Notes under the pieces: model-generated
The model's database searches: none
Seen by the model: only the letters and a program-made list of their open reading frames with translations
Told to the model about the DNA's origin: nothing
Assembly: GCA_006386115.1 (NCBI GenBank)
Contig: VFIW01000065.1
Span: 186,001-250,000, forward strand
DNA: 64,000 bases
Source: Globisporangium splendens
Taxonomy: Eukaryota > Oomycota > Peronosporomycetes > Pythiales > Pythiaceae
Direction: 5' to 3'
Shown: positions 1 to 12,899 of the stretch, one piece after another
How the letters are laid out: every line of letters starts with the position of its first letter
How positions within the stretch are numbered: position 1 is the stretch's first letter
Program-made: the position numbers and the translations under genes

Positions 1-105
1 TGTAGGGATATGCAGTCGCTGCAGAAGTGCTGTCGAGAGCTCGAAAGCGCGAAGGTCGAGGCGCAAAGTGAAGTCCAGTCGCTAACGCAGCGGTATGATG
101 TTTGA
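1..105 (+). CDS. 3' end of an unidentified gene (coiled-coil-like tail)
   Basis: The first 35 codons are open in frame 1 from the window edge to a TGA at 103-105. The residues are rich in Glu, Gln, Leu, Ser and Lys, with leucines and other hydrophobics spaced as in a coiled coil. This looks like the C-terminus of a longer protein whose body lies left of the window. There is no domain to name. The call rests only on composition and on the frame being open to the edge, so it could be chance. Confidence 0.4.
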   Translation, partial: CRDMQSLQKCCRELESAKVEAQSEVQSLTQRYDV

Positions 106-1481
106 GTAAATGACCACCACTCTGTGTCTTCACCAACACTTGATGCCCCTCCCCAAAGCAGCATCAAGATGATTCGACGCGATCACTTGGCCATCTTGCA
201 TCATGCCGACTCATTAGCACCATGTGCGGATACAATACCGGGACTTCGTGTGGCGCAGCGCCAACATTGGCGAAGTGAGACGGACGTCACACATCACCAA
301 CGACAACACCATGCAAACAGCGCACGGGGAAAAGGCGAAACACTCACAGATCGGTGGGAGGGAGCAAGCCTTTCCAAGGAATAACGCGTAGGCTTTAGTC
401 GACGTTATCATTGAAGGATAACAAGGAGCAAGGATATTGTACTTCGTAGATCGTAAAACAATATTCCTCACCCTTTCATCACGGTGCGATTCTGATAAGC
501 ATGCTACCGTTGCGAAAGAGATCGATGGGCCGCCAGTGCATCTTGATTCTGTGCTACCACTGTAAGGTGGTTCATCACTCCTACTCGAGTGCGTGCCCAG
601 CCATCGCGCACCGTTTGCCAAAAAATGCAGAAGTGACTAGTTCACAGCGACATCGCAAGAGAATCGATGACAAGGTCGAGTCTCTCTCTCTTTTGTGACA
701 TCCAGGCAGTCGCATTTCGAGTTTTCATGCAGCGTGGCACCAGCCGTGTCGTGCGCTACAAATCAACCGTTGTCTTTTATTCTGAAGTGTACCCATCTCG
801 GTCTTCAACTGTAGCCATTCGATCTGAGACTTTCTGATTTGCCGTCCTGATTGCTCAATCACGCATCTCGTTGTTGACTCGCATTCTGGAAAGCAATCAC
901 CCATACTTCACCTTCTTTTGGCATTTGACACCCCAAAATACAGAAATGTGACGTCAGACGCGTCACCAGTCCAAACTCACATTGGACTCGGATCTGAGAA
1001 CTCCCACTGATGCAGAGTCCACTGTTCAAGCGTATTCCGGTACCTCCTCCATTTTTGTTCACGTAAAATAGAAACCCAAGTTGAACGTGCGCTGTGACTC
1101 GTTATCCGGATAGGAGCACTTGTTGCGCAAGACGATCTCTTCGTAGTCACATTCCATATTGCATGCATTATTACAGACATATTTCAATACAAAGGCTCAC
1201 AATAAGAAGTTTTACGCATCTGAACGCGAACATCGACATGCGTGGCTATGTCAACCTACCAGATTGCAAAGGGTTATAAGGGATACAGGATCGACTACAG
1301 GGAGTTGCCGTCATTTGCTAGTTGCTTGACGTGCCCATCAGTTGCGAGCCGAAAAGCCTGCAAGCGCCTTAAACGCAAGACACCAGAACGAGAATTCGCT
1401 CGAGACCGATAAGCGCACGCTACGCTCGCTCTCTCCTTCTCGCATTTACGCACGCGCATATCCGCACAGAAGCCAATCGCA
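106..1481. other. intergenic, no gene recognised
   Basis: About 1.4 kb between the putative upstream gene tail and PEX11. Only short, overlapping, compositionally random reading frames are present on both strands. I see no RNA gene, repeat or transposon signature. The last 100-200 bases should hold the PEX11 promoter and 5' leader. Confidence 0.5.
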
Positions 1482-2670
1482 ATGGAAGCCAAGGCTCCGC
1501 TCTCGCTCGACACCGTCATCAAAGTGGCGTTTTCCATGGAAGGCCGCGACAAACTCACCAAGGTAACAAGTGCTCCCCCTTGCTCGCTTTGTATGTGTTT
1601 ATGCGACCTGCTGATTAACGCTGGTGTCCCTAACGATGCGCATGTATGCGTGTGCGTAGTTGATGCAATATGGGAGTCGCGCGCTGGCGTTCTACGTGCT
1701 GTCGGCTGACCCAAAGAGCGACGTTGGGCAAAAGTGCGTCGCACTCTTTGGATCTATATGCGCGTGCTGATATGCCGCTTACAAAATGCGCATGTGCTTG
1801 CTTGCGGATATATTACGATAGGTTGACGAACTTGTACAAGACGACGCAAACGTCGCGCAAGGCGTTCCGCCTCGGCAAGAGCGTGACGTACTACAAGAAG
1901 CTCCAGGTGCTCGTGGCCAACAAGAGCCTCACGCCATGGCAGCGGTACCTGCAGTACATCCAGAACACCGGCATGGTGCGCTTTGCGTTATACAATGGGG
2001 CGGTTGTTTTCACTGTGTGCTCACTTTTTGCTGTTGTTGCTTGCCGATGTTGTGCTGTAGTTTGGATTTTTCATCTACGACAACATGGCGTTTGCGAGCA
2101 AAGCAAAGGTGATCAACTTCAACGCCGAGGAAGCTGCGAAGCGCGGCGGCGTGCTCTGGTTCTGCGCCAACATCGCGGGCTTCGCGCTCGCGATCACCAA
2201 CCTCAACGGGGTACGTCTCTCGTCTGAAGCTGCTTTGCGTTGCTCTTAAGCGAGTTGTTGACATGTGTGTCTTGCCGTTTTATAGGACATTGAGAAGGAA
2301 AAGTGCATTCGTGACATTCTCGCGTCCGAAGAGGTACGCCAAGTCGCTATGCATGCTGCTGTTTGTGTGGGAACATGTGTTACCAAGTTGCTGATGGCTC
2401 GTGCTGGAATTTTTGTAGGACGAGGCGCGCATCGCGTCGCTGCAGGCGCAGCTAGACGCGCTCGAGCAGAACCGCTTCAAGAAGTTTCTGGCCGTACTCA
2501 AGGTCACGTGCGATCTCATCGTGTCGTCCAACACGAGCGGCATCCGTCTGGCCGAGCGAATCACGGGCACCAAGCTCCACGACGGCATCGTCGGCTCCGT
2601 CGGCTGCGTCTCGGCGCTCACGGTCATCTACAACGCGTGGCCGAATGTGCCCGTCAAGAAGGCGGACTAA
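1482..2670 (+). CDS. PEX11: Peroxisomal membrane biogenesis protein PEX11, six exons
   Basis: PEX11 proteins are peroxisomal membrane proteins that elongate and divide peroxisomes. Six exons give an uninterrupted 252-residue protein: 1482-1562, 1660-1733, 1822-1975, 2061-2210, 2286-2333 and 2419-2670. All junctions are GT-AG and all phases agree; the introns are 75-97 bases. The N-terminus (DTVIKVAFSMEGRDKLTKLMQ), the stretch FYVLSADPKS and the RKAFRLGKSVTYYKKLQ block match the conserved PEX11 amphipathic region. A hydrophobic WFCANIAGFALAI segment and a C-terminal segment ending near SALTVIYNAWP are the likely membrane parts. The length is normal for the family. The start is the only ATG ahead of the conserved block. 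Expression of such genes often follows fatty-acid use, but no regulatory site is visible. Confidence 0.9.
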
Positions 2671-3084
2671 ATAAATGCCAATTGCCCACGCATCCAGATA
2701 CACGCACGCGGAAATGCGTGCTGGTCTCTCTTTTCCTGCAAATACATGTCCGTTTGTTCTCGTTGGAATTTGTTGAACTCTGTTGGTGAGCACCATTTTC
2801 ATGCTTGCACCGCGGCGTCATGTCTGGTATTGTTTAGTCCCATGTTCTTGGACACAGATCCGTCGATTCGCGCACGCATTTAGTACAGAAAGCCATTGCT
2901 CACTTGGTCGCAAGGTAAAACGGCGCGAGTCGTGAACCGACGCGGCATTTTCGCTGACTTGCGACCAGTTGCATAACAAAACAAAGGCGCTTTCACGGAA
3001 ACAAACAGCAGGAGACGGCGAGCTGGCATCATGCTGCTTTGTCCGTGAGAGCTCTGTCGTTGGCATATTCCATAAGCGTATGAG
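2671..3084. other. intergenic between PEX11 and the ASH-domain gene
   Basis: 414 bases that hold the PEX11 3' untranslated region and the upstream region of the next gene on the same strand. No conserved coding frame or structured RNA was seen. Confidence 0.5.
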
Positions 3085-6000
3085 ATGGCAGGGAAGCCGA
3101 CTGCAAGCGCACCAGCAAGAAATGCAGCAAACGCATCGGCTGCTACTGTGGTCGTTGTACCGGATGAGCTCCCAGCAGCACCAGAAGAGCTCGAAAGCGC
3201 GACGATTTCGAGCCTGGAGGAAGACAAAGCCAAAGACGACAAAGACGACGACACTGAGCAGGAAATCGTGGCGGTCGGAGCTGTGGGTCACGTCATCAAG
3301 CGCGCGTTCCACCAATTTTACAGTCCCATTGTTCCAGCAGTCCAGCCAAATGCGACTGCAGACCAAAGCGAACTTCATGTTGACGCTTCTTCTGCTGATG
3401 CTACGCCGCGCCAAGCAATAGACGAACCTTCTGTGGCGACAAAGTCACCACGAGACGAACTAAACGACGATGATGGTCATCATCTCGAGAGTGTGGCAAT
3501 TTCAGCAGTGCAACCAGCGTTAAACCCATATGTGGCGCTTGGTGATGCCAAGAAAGCGCAAATCTGTCAGGAGCGACAGCAAACGCACGAAAATGCGGCC
3601 GCGCTGTTGCAGTTGCTCGCGGCGCGTTACGGTGATGCCAAGAAAGCTGACGATGCCATCGCTGAGGCGCTCAGCGACAAGGGTCTCGTGATCAAAGCGC
3701 AAATCCCGATGGGACCCTCGAATTTGCGCATCGATCCTCACGAGATCGCAGCACAATTTGGCGCTTTCGCCGACACGCTCGTGCATGCGACACAATTGGT
3801 GCGCGAATACCAGAACCGATGGATGGAGAAGAGCGGCAATCGTGAGCCGCTGACCGCGGCGCAGACTCGCCATGGGATTGCTCGCGAACCGCTAAAGTAC
3901 CTTGAGGCGACCGACTCGTCGACAATCCGTACTGAGGTCACACTCACGATGCATCAGACACACATTGCGAGCGTCAAGAAGCAGACGACGCAGCTGCACC
4001 AGGAACGTGATGGCCATGCGGCATTGTCCTCGTCGACAGAGGCATCAGAGTCCGTCTCGTCGTCAGCAACCACAACGTCTTCGTCCAGTTTGAACGATGA
4101 AACTACCTCTATTGCCACGACCACGACATTCAGCAGCAGCAATCGACAGAAGAAGCAGCTTCGTGACGTCGCTGTCATGAGCGCCGTTGAGAAGCGCGCA
4201 AACCTCGCGATCCTGCAGCGCATGCAAACTAAACTTGACTTTCTACGCAATCCACGATATGCTGACAGCACAGACAACAGCAACTTACCAAAAAAGAAGA
4301 AGAGTTCAGCAAACGACAGCAGCCATGCAAACAAAGAAGACGGTCAGGAACCAACAAGTGACGATGACGATGAATCGGCAGCTGAGAGGGAGCACATGCT
4401 GTCGTCATGCTGCTTTACCGTCGTGCCGACCAATGTCGCGTTCACAGCATACGACATTGGCGGCGTCTACGAGCAGGTCGTGTACGTCCGCAACACGAGC
4501 CACGTCAGCCGCAGGCTGCGCGTGCTGCCTCCCGGGACGCTCTATTTCTCGATCCATGAGGTCATCTTCCTCGATCCCACCGGTCTCATCGCGCCGGGGA
4601 TGCACGTGCAAATCACGCTCCGGTTCACGCCGGACTCGCGGACCGACTACAAAGACAGCATGATCGTGCAATATGAATCCAATGCCGATGGAGGGCGAGC
4701 ATCAGAATTCACGATCCCGCTTGCGGCCAACAGAGATCCACCCGAGCTGTCGATCCCACTGATGCTATGTGCGCAGAACACACTCGTTGGGACGTCGTCC
4801 TTGACACGTGTGCCGTGCAAGAACCTTGGAGGCAAAGGCCGCTTCTGGCTCCTGACCGAAAATGACTGGACACGATTGGAGACCTCGAGCAGCAGCGCAG
4901 GCAACGGATTACGAGACGACCCGACGAAACAGCTCCTCTTGCGCGCAATGAACGAGCGCGAGTTGCGCGTCGGTGCCTTTGCTATCTCTCCGACAGACTT
5001 TGAGCTGAGCACTGGCGAAAGTGTCGTGATTCAGCTGCAGTACGTGCCGTCATGTATCGGCGAACAGCGCGAGAAATTCGTGATGGTGTGCGACAATTGT
5101 CTCGTGCGCGTATTCCAGGTGATCGGTCGCGGGTGCCAGGTCGATGTGAGCATTACGAGCATCCAGGGCAAAGAGCTCGATGCGAGCATCGCGCAGATGG
5201 GCACTGTCGACCACATCGTCTTTGACAATCTGCTCGTGAACGCAAAAGCCGAGCAGCGCTTCACTGTCTCGAACGAGACGCCCATCGACCTTCACTTTGC
5301 ATGGCGCATTGAACCTGTCGTCAACGATGTCGGAGCCATCGATATGCAACCGCCGCCTTATCAGATCGCTCCTGCTTCGGGTATGCTCTCGCGGACTGCG
5401 GCGCTCGAGTTCATGGTCGCGTTTTTGCAGACACAAGCGCGTGTGTATTCGTGGAAAGCGACCTTGTGTGTGCTCGAGATCCCCACATGCAGTATGTCCG
5501 GTATACATCAGCGCATGTTGCTAGCGCAGGCATTCGAAAACCTGAGCAAAGGCGGTAGCATTGCGCTCGAGACTGTCGACTGCCTCGCCGTGCGTCTAGA
5601 TGGAGCAGGTGAACTCGGCGCCTTCTCAATCACTCCAAGGTATTGGAACTTTGGTTTGTCTGCTGCTGCCACCGGTGACGATCGTACTGAACCGAAGGAA
5701 GCCGTGCAGTTGCTCAGGAACGTCACTTACACTGCGCGCATCACGCTTCAGAACCAGTCGTCTGCACGTGTGGCTTTTGAGATCGATCTCGCGAATGCGA
5801 GGCAGCAACATGGCCGGACTCCCACGTCCTCATCGCCGTGCTTTGATCTTTCCGCGACTCCGATGCATGGCGATCTCGCTGCAGGAAACGGCCAAGCAGT
5901 TGTCGAAGTCGCATTCACGCCTTACTGTGTTGGCGCGTTCTCGATTGCTGTCCCGTGCCGCATCCCAGACACTTCAGCTGGAAGCGGTGCCTCGTCGTCC

Positions 6001-9000
6001 ACCACAGATTTCGTTCGCTGGTTGCTGCTCGAAGGCGTGGTGGCAAGTGGCCACGTGGAGATCTTGGCTCCCGAGGTCGATTTTGGTCTCGTCCTCGTTG
6101 GCGCCAGAACGGAGACCACGCTCTCGTTCCAAAATCCCTCTCGTGCTGCCGCAGACTGGCGCTTTGTGCACTTGGAGGCAGCACCGTCGTTCGAAGTCTT
6201 CAGCAATGGCAGCATGCAACTCGGGTCTGGGGGGGCTGCTGGACGCAATAGAGAACTCAATCGATCTAGCTCCAAAGACTCCATTGTGTCTCGTCGTTCA
6301 AGCTCCTCGACCCTTGGCAACGACACGAGTCGCAGCAGCTCCTTGGGCTTCACAGCACGCGACGTCCTGCCACGTGCGACCATCACCTTCCACCCCGAAG
6401 CAGGCACAATAACACCAGGCGAGACCAAGACCGTCAAGATCTTATGTTTCGCTGGCTCATTCCCGGAACGGCTACGTGCACATTTCTGTTGCCGATTGGC
6501 TCCCCAGCGCACATTCTCTGGGGAAATTCTCGCAGCAAATGCGGTAGTGAGTGCGCGTGCCGAGATCCAAGCACCCAACGTGTACCTCTCTCCGTCCAAG
6601 TTGCATCTAGGTACGACGTACTTGGGAGTCACGGTGCGCCGAACCATGGAGCTCATCAACGTGTCCAACCCGGAAGCTGCGTTCAAATTCGTCGAGCCGC
6701 AGGGCGTGTCCAAGGCATACACCGTCGAGTTCTCGCCCAGGCAAGGCACGATCCGATCCAAGGAAACCGTGCCCGTCGTGCTCATGTACACACCTCGCCA
6801 AGCCGGACGGACGACCGTGTTGCTTGCCTGCACTATGCGCGGGCTCACGACACCGCTGGGGATCGAAATCTCGACCAACCACAAGGGGCTCGTGCTATCG
6901 TACGAGCTATTACCCACACCAACTGACACGCACGCGGATCTGGCGACTATTGTGCTGCCGAAATCACCCAGGGAGATCGCACTTGAGCGCGGTATGGCCA
7001 TCGAAGACTGTGACTTAGAGCCGGAGACCAATCCGCTGAGTACGATTCCGCGACTTGTCTTCGGAGACGCGATCCCACTGGGTGAGCGGCGAGCGCTGCA
7101 TCTCTTGATTCGCAATTTTAGCGGCATTGAAGCAGTTTTAGAGCTTGATGCCAAGAAATTTGCAGCGAAAGTGCGCTCTTTATCGACAGCGAATCACGAT
7201 ACGAACGGTGGCGGTAGCTCCGTGTTGTCATCGTCCAATGCGTTGCCGTCAAGAAACCAGTCTCGACTCACGGCAGCGAGCACAAGCGCAGCAAATTGCA
7301 AATTACTGGATCAACGACGACCAATTCCGGTTTGCGCACCAAAGGCTCCTCATCGTCATCATCGCCGTCGTTGCCTGGGTCTTCTGTGAGGAAAAAGCTG
7401 CTGCTCGCTGACGCACATGAGCCGTTGAATAGATTCCAGTCCGACAAAGGGAAGGAGTGCGTGCGTCGATGCTCGGACGACATTGAAGACCGCGAGATTC
7501 TGAGCCAAGCTCATGGCATCGCGTTCCAATTAAAGCCCAACCGACTGCGGATCCCGCCGTGGGAGCAGCTTGTCGCGACGATCATCTGCTTCAACAACAT
7601 GCCTGGAACATACACCGACGACATCGTGAGTCGCGCAGTTGGCACACCGCCCGTCTTTCTTCACGCCCAGGCCACGGTAGTAGGCACTCCGCTCACGCTC
7701 GATAGGAATTGCGTGGGGCTCTGCTGTCCCAAAAAGCAGCAGCTATCGCAGACACAGATGCAGCAACGCCACCGGGAGTTCCCACAGATATGCTCCCGTC
7801 CTCTGCTAGTTCCAAGTGTCTTCGCATCCTATTGACCGCAGACGTGATCGAGCCCGAACTGTTTCTTGACAAGTCGAAGGATGAGTTACACGGTGGAGAT
7901 ATGCTTGGTGCAGCTCTGCCGGAAAATGTGCGACGGCTGTCTGGAACTGCCCAAGTTCCTGCTTTCTTGTCTCCAAGCTCGTACCACGTCGAGTTTACGA
8001 CCTGGTCCACCATCGCTGGAAATGCGAGCGACGCTATACACGTGTTTCATCGCAGAGAACTGCATTTGGTCAATCATCTGAACACGCGGCTCACGTTCCG
8101 ACTCGAGAGCTCGGGACCATTCTCGGTGTTCCGCGCCGATTCCATTGCGCCAAAGCACCCGTTATCGTCGGCAGATCTCCCACCAGCGCATCGCCGAGCG
8201 CAGGGTGAGACCTTCATGTTCGCGCTGCCGCCACAAATGTCCGTGCGCATTGACCTTCGATTCGACCCGTCGTAGCTCGGCACGGTGGCACCATCGCGCA
8301 TTGCGGAGGGTAACGCTCCTGCTTCACGAGCGCTCCCGAATGCATCGAGTACGTCGCCATCGTCGTCATCGTTGCTTCGCAGTTCTCAAGAGGGTCAGCA
8401 AAAGCGGCTGAAGATGCAGATTGAGGGCCAATTGATGATCAAGTTCACGAACCGGTCCGTGCAGACGATCCGGTTGCTCACAGAGATCCTTCGTCCATTT
8501 GTCGTTGTCTCACCATCAGTGTACTTCTTTGGGCATGTGCACCTTTCAAAGACACGGTCGGTGGTGCTTCGGCTCGCCAATCCGACGGTCGTGGTTGCCG
8601 CATTCACGATCCAGCATGTTCCGGCGCCAGTTCCTGTCTCGAAAGCACAAAAGCAGGAGTTCAAACTTCACCACTCGCAGTACGTGGACGAACCAGGAGT
8701 GTTCACGTTCTCGATGATGAAAGGCGTCGTCACGGGTCCCACAACGTCGCTGAAGTCTGTGGGTGGCGCGCTCCCTGGGACGAACTCAACGCGCGATTTG
8801 GGGGTCAACCATCTTGTGTTCGACCCCGTGACGATCAGTGTCACCTTCCAAGCGCTGATGATCAAAAAGCGCTACAAGAGTCGCTTCCGCTTTGTCGTCG
8901 CGCATGGTCTTGACTTTGAGGTCGTGCTGGAGGGCGAAGGACACCTAAACGAACACGACATCGAGGATCAGGACCGGCCGATTGTGCGAACGAGCGCACT

Positions 9001-9040
9001 GGAGCACTCGCACCAAATCTTCAAGAAGATCCTGCGATGA
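3085..9040 (+). pseudogene. ASH/MSP-domain (HYDIN-like) axonemal protein, disrupted
   Basis: A single open frame from 3085 to 7389 (1434 codons) continues as homologous-looking protein in two other frames to 9040. The N-terminal 430 residues are charged and partly helical. From about residue 441 there are repeated beta-rich modules of the ASPM/SPD-2/Hydin type, for example FTAYDIGGVYEQVVYVRNTS, and later FGLVLVGARTETTLSFQNPS and LGTTYLGVTVRRTMELINVS. Such repeats are typical of central-apparatus and other axonemal proteins (HYDIN, CFAP47, CFAP65, CFAP74, DLEC1); which one cannot be decided here. The frame shifts between about 7240 and 7290, shifts again near 7705, and meets an in-frame TAG at 8273-8275. 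After that stop the frame stays open to the TGA at 9038-9040. The sequence on both sides of each break reads as the same kind of protein. No GT-AG intron explains the breaks. It is either a decaying gene or a poor stretch of assembly. Confidence 0.7.
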
Positions 9041-9174
9041 TATGTCTGCATGTTAACACGCAGGCGAGGAGCGAAAGCCGCGCACAAACTCGCACACACA
9101 TTTTTGCGCAACACGCAATATAGAGAGCAATGCATTGTTAGGCTGCTGTGTGGGTGGTGGTAGTGTAGGACGAC

Positions 9175-10935
9175 TTACGATCGAAGATTAAATACAGTTT
9201 TGGTCCAGCCGTCTTGATTCGGCACGAGTTCAAGCACCGAGTGGAACGGGATCTCGAGGTCCGCGCAGCTCTCGATAGGCACTCCGAGGAAGTACGAGTA
9301 CAACACTTGCAGCGTCGAAATATGCGAGATAACCATGACCGGTCCAGTGTGCTGCTCGATGTCAATGAGGATCGGCTCGATGCGCAGCATGAGATCGTAG
9401 TACGACTCTCCTCCTGGGAAACGCGTCTTCCACGGATCTTTTTCGTAGGCTTCATAGGCCTCCTAGTAAACGAAAACAATCCAGAGTGCTAGGTTAGTTT
9501 AATGACTTGGAGAAGGTATGAAAAAGTCGATTGTGTCAAACGTACCTGCATCTGCTCTTTCATCTGATCCATGCTCATGCCGTAGCACTCGCCCTTGTCC
9601 AATGGATTCAGCGTCGCGACTTGAACGTGTCGTCCTTCTGGCAAGAACTGCGCTGTTTCGACCGCGCGAGGAAGCGTCGAGGTCATCACCAGCGTCTCAC
9701 TCGGCGTATCGTCGTCCGGGTTCATCACGTTCATATTTTCCATGCACACTGCTGTTCGGTCTTCGACAAAATTTGCGAGCGAGCGCGCAAATTCAACGCC
9801 AAGGGGACTCAAGCGAGCAGAGCGCGACGCGATACATGGATCTTTGTCGATGGCACGGAAATCCTTTCGGACCTCGGTGCAATGGCCAGCACGCACCAAC
9901 CAAATTGGACGATGCTCGATGTGGAAGCTCATCATGTATGGCAGAATTGACTTTGCAACATGGCCGTAACTGCATTAGCAATAATAGATCGCTCCATTAG
10001 TAACAGTTCAGTATCATCAGATTCTCACACATGACCAACAGCAACACTTACATTCCCTTGGCGTGCACCTTGGACTGCAAATCGAAGAGCTTGATGTAGC
10101 TGATCCCTTCCTCGTCCTCGAGCGCTTCGTACGCGGCCTCGTAGTTCTTCATGCGCTGCTTCAGATCCGCGATCGCTTCTTCAACGCTCATCGTCCGGTA
10201 ATCGGGGCTGGACGTCACTTTCTGCGTGATATTCGCGTTAATCACGGCTTCGTTCGTGCAAATACTCTCGACGAACACAACGCGCACGCTCATCTTGTTG
10301 ATCGTGGAAAACACATCAAACGAATCGAGCAGCGCTTGCCGGCGTTTCTTGGTCGTGTTGGTCGCATCAAAAATCGCAATGTCGCCTCCTTTCGAGCTTC
10401 TGCTTCCTCTCAGCCAGTCTTGCACTTGCTGCAGCGATTGCATCGCCAGGAGCTCGCGTTCTTCTTTCGCGCGCGCGTTGTTCGGGTCGAAAAACGTGTG
10501 GTCCTGGGTGCCCGCGCACAGCGTGCGTCTCAATTGGCCGACATTGAACACTTCACACTTGAGTCCTTTCCAGCACAGAAACTTCCACAGTTTCTTGGCG
10601 ATAAACGATTTGCCGCGCGCCGGCAGACCGACCATCACGAGCACGAGCTTGTCGGCCGTCGGCGTGAACAGCTTGCGCTCCGATATCGTGCGGCTGTCGC
10701 GTGTGAGTCGCTTGATACCGTGGCCGCTCTGCGAAGGAGACCCGTTCGACGAGCTGATCGACGCCGTGGAGAGCGCTGGTGACGTCGGCGGTGACATCAT
10801 GTCGTGGAGAAGATGGTCACTGGTCGTCGGCGGGTGCAGCAGTGGCGCAGTAGCAATAGGGTCGGTCGGCGGCGTGAACCGCGCAGACTTGCGGCGCGGC
10901 ATGTACTTCTCGGTCGGGAGGGACGACGTCTTCAT
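9175..10935 (-). CDS. PFKFB: 6-phosphofructo-2-kinase/fructose-2,6-bisphosphatase, phosphatase His replaced
   Basis: The bifunctional enzyme makes and degrades fructose 2,6-bisphosphate, a cytosolic regulator of glycolysis. Three exons, 10935-10052, 9969-9546 and 9462-9175, splice in phase to 531 residues. A Ser/Pro/Thr-rich N-terminal extension of about 90 residues precedes the kinase domain. The P-loop GLPARGKS lies at about residues 103-110, and FDATNTTKKRR follows in the kinase half. The phosphatase half (histidine phosphatase fold) begins near residue 315. The RHG motif that normally carries the phosphohistidine reads R-A-G-H (residues 321-324), so the nucleophile is Ala322. The other active-site residues look present: an Arg in STLPRAVET, Glu455 in PGGES and His483 in VISHIS. 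The likely result is a kinase with weak or no bisphosphatase activity. The start is the first ATG of the long exon; MPRRK a few codons later is an alternative. Confidence 0.92.
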
Positions 10936-12899
10936 CGTGACACACGCGGAAAAGGTTCGCAGACTGAATGGCCACGACGGGTCGTCTCTCTTGGTTTCCC
11001 TTGGCTTGTGCCGCTTGGTGCTTTTCTATTTGTGGTGTGCGTGTGCGGAATCTCTCTTTTTTTTTTGGTTCCTGAAGACTGCACTGACACTGACTGAATG
11101 TGTGCGCAAAGTGACGCGAACGTGACGCGAAGGTCGTTGAAGAAGGTGCGCATTGAAGCGTTACTTAAGGGAGGTCTTCATATTCACGATTTAGGTGAAA
11201 AGTCGAAGCAAAAGTGGAAAAAAGCGGCGTTCTTTAAGGGTAGTTAGATACGGTATCTGGTGATGGTGGATGATGGTGGATGAAGTCCAGCCATGCGAAT
11301 GTTCACGAGAGTGGCACACCAGCCGTTTGAACTTCAGGAATGAGGTCGCATACTGAGTTACACACACCGCACTGGATTCACCTGCAACAGCACAGCACAC
11401 TGCTGAGCTGCAACACGCATTTTGCGCATTGGCTTGTTGCATTGGGAGGAAGGATTACGACCTGCGCAGTGCAGTGTAGGCGCATAGAAAAGAGAGCACG
11501 CTGTGAGCAGAGAGCACCACTTTCTTTCGTGTCCACGCATTAGGCAAATTGGGTGGAGGAAAAGAAAACCCTGATTTTGCAGACAAGCATCAGGGTTATC
11601 TCAGAATGTTGGTAGGAGTGATGGTCGATGCTGTTGACGTCATCTGTGGATCGGTTTGATCCTGGTGGCATCGTTGCTCTTTGTGGTGAGTCAGTTTTCG
11701 TCCACTTGAAGCAGACAATTCTGCTGACCATCGGAAAGCTCCTCTTAGACGTGATGGTGGCTATAACTGAGCCTTCCAAAGCGGGCTCTTGCGCATATAG
11801 CGCAGAGCTTCGTACACAGGGACCGTTCTCGCTCTTGCACACGCACAGCCAACGTATCGGAAAGAATGGTGGGTGTGCTCGCATTTATCTTGGAAACGGC
11901 GCAGTGATCATTTTCTGATTGCATGAGAGTGTACTGTACCGTCATGCTTGCTCAATTCTGAGATGCGAGAAGCGCTGCACAAATTGCACTGCGACACGAA
12001 CTCTCCAAGCAGAACTCGAGCCTCGGTACAGTGTAGTGATGCAGAGCATTTGGTGCATGAGCGTTCGTCCTTCAACTATACGCAGAAGTATAAAGTGTCC
12101 ATGAGAGCTTTGTGTCGACTGCACAACCCAGTTCGTAGGTGCCTTTGCATACGAGTGTGTGTTCATACCTATCGAAGATGGATATGCCTTCTATCCTCTT
12201 CGTCTCATGTGCTTGTCGCTGCCGCTGTGGATCAATGAGAAAACCGGAAGCAGTGTTTGGGTCTGGATCATGAACAGGTGCGCTGAGCAGCAAGTACTAC
12301 AGGCGATCATCGCAAGCTAGTCAACAATCGAGTTTGAGGACGCTTTCTTGTGGCGCGCAATCTGTTTTAGTTGCATGCAGAGCTTCTGTCATTGAGCGAG
12401 GCACACGCTGTGCGTTCAAGAGTTGACCAACACCGTCTGCTGAATGAGGTCACTCGCTACGACGATACCGGTAGCTCTTCGCAAACGCACTGCACCTTGC
12501 AGAAGAAGACACTCTCTCGTTAGACCATCATTCGATATCCTCGTTTTGCTCAGTGGCAGCGAGTGATGATGTAAAACAAACGGTTGAAGTGTCAGGGTTT
12601 TCAGTTCTCCCCGAGCTGCCTCAGTCTCCCATGCTCCCTGGGTCAATTACTTTTGTTGGCTCTCGTTCCGTATTCCACCACGTGGCACTGGTTGTCTTAC
12701 TGTTCGCATCGGAACCCTATCCAGGTAGCACCTGCTTCAACCATGTTGCATCGTTTGAGTTTGCCAAAATCTCAAAATGAGCCGAAGAAGCGAGAGGTTG
12801 TCAGACTTGGGGCTCACGAATCAATGCCTCAATCGCGCTATTCTTTATAGTTGTCAAACTCAAGATCAATTGGGTATAAATTAGTCCTTCACTCACAGT
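10936..12899. other. intergenic, about 2 kb, no gene recognised
   Basis: This lies between the 5' end of the PFK-2 gene and the 3' end of the first START/FYVE/GAF gene. It holds only short overlapping frames, a T-run near 11055, a short tandem TGATGGTGGA around 11262-11282 and a small inverted repeat (separate entry). There is no recognisable protein or RNA gene. Confidence 0.5.
11567..11597. repeat. 9-bp perfect inverted repeat
   Basis: AACCCTGAT at 11567-11575 and its reverse complement ATCAGGGTT at 11589-11597 are separated by 13 bases. It could form a small hairpin. No function is evident and a match of this size can arise by chance. Confidence 0.4.

Noticed and set aside
5922..7154. Long minus-strand open frame of 410 codons inside the ASH-domain gene
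   Set aside because: It is antisense to a clearly conserved coding frame and has no recognisable domain; its length follows from the codon bias of the sense gene.
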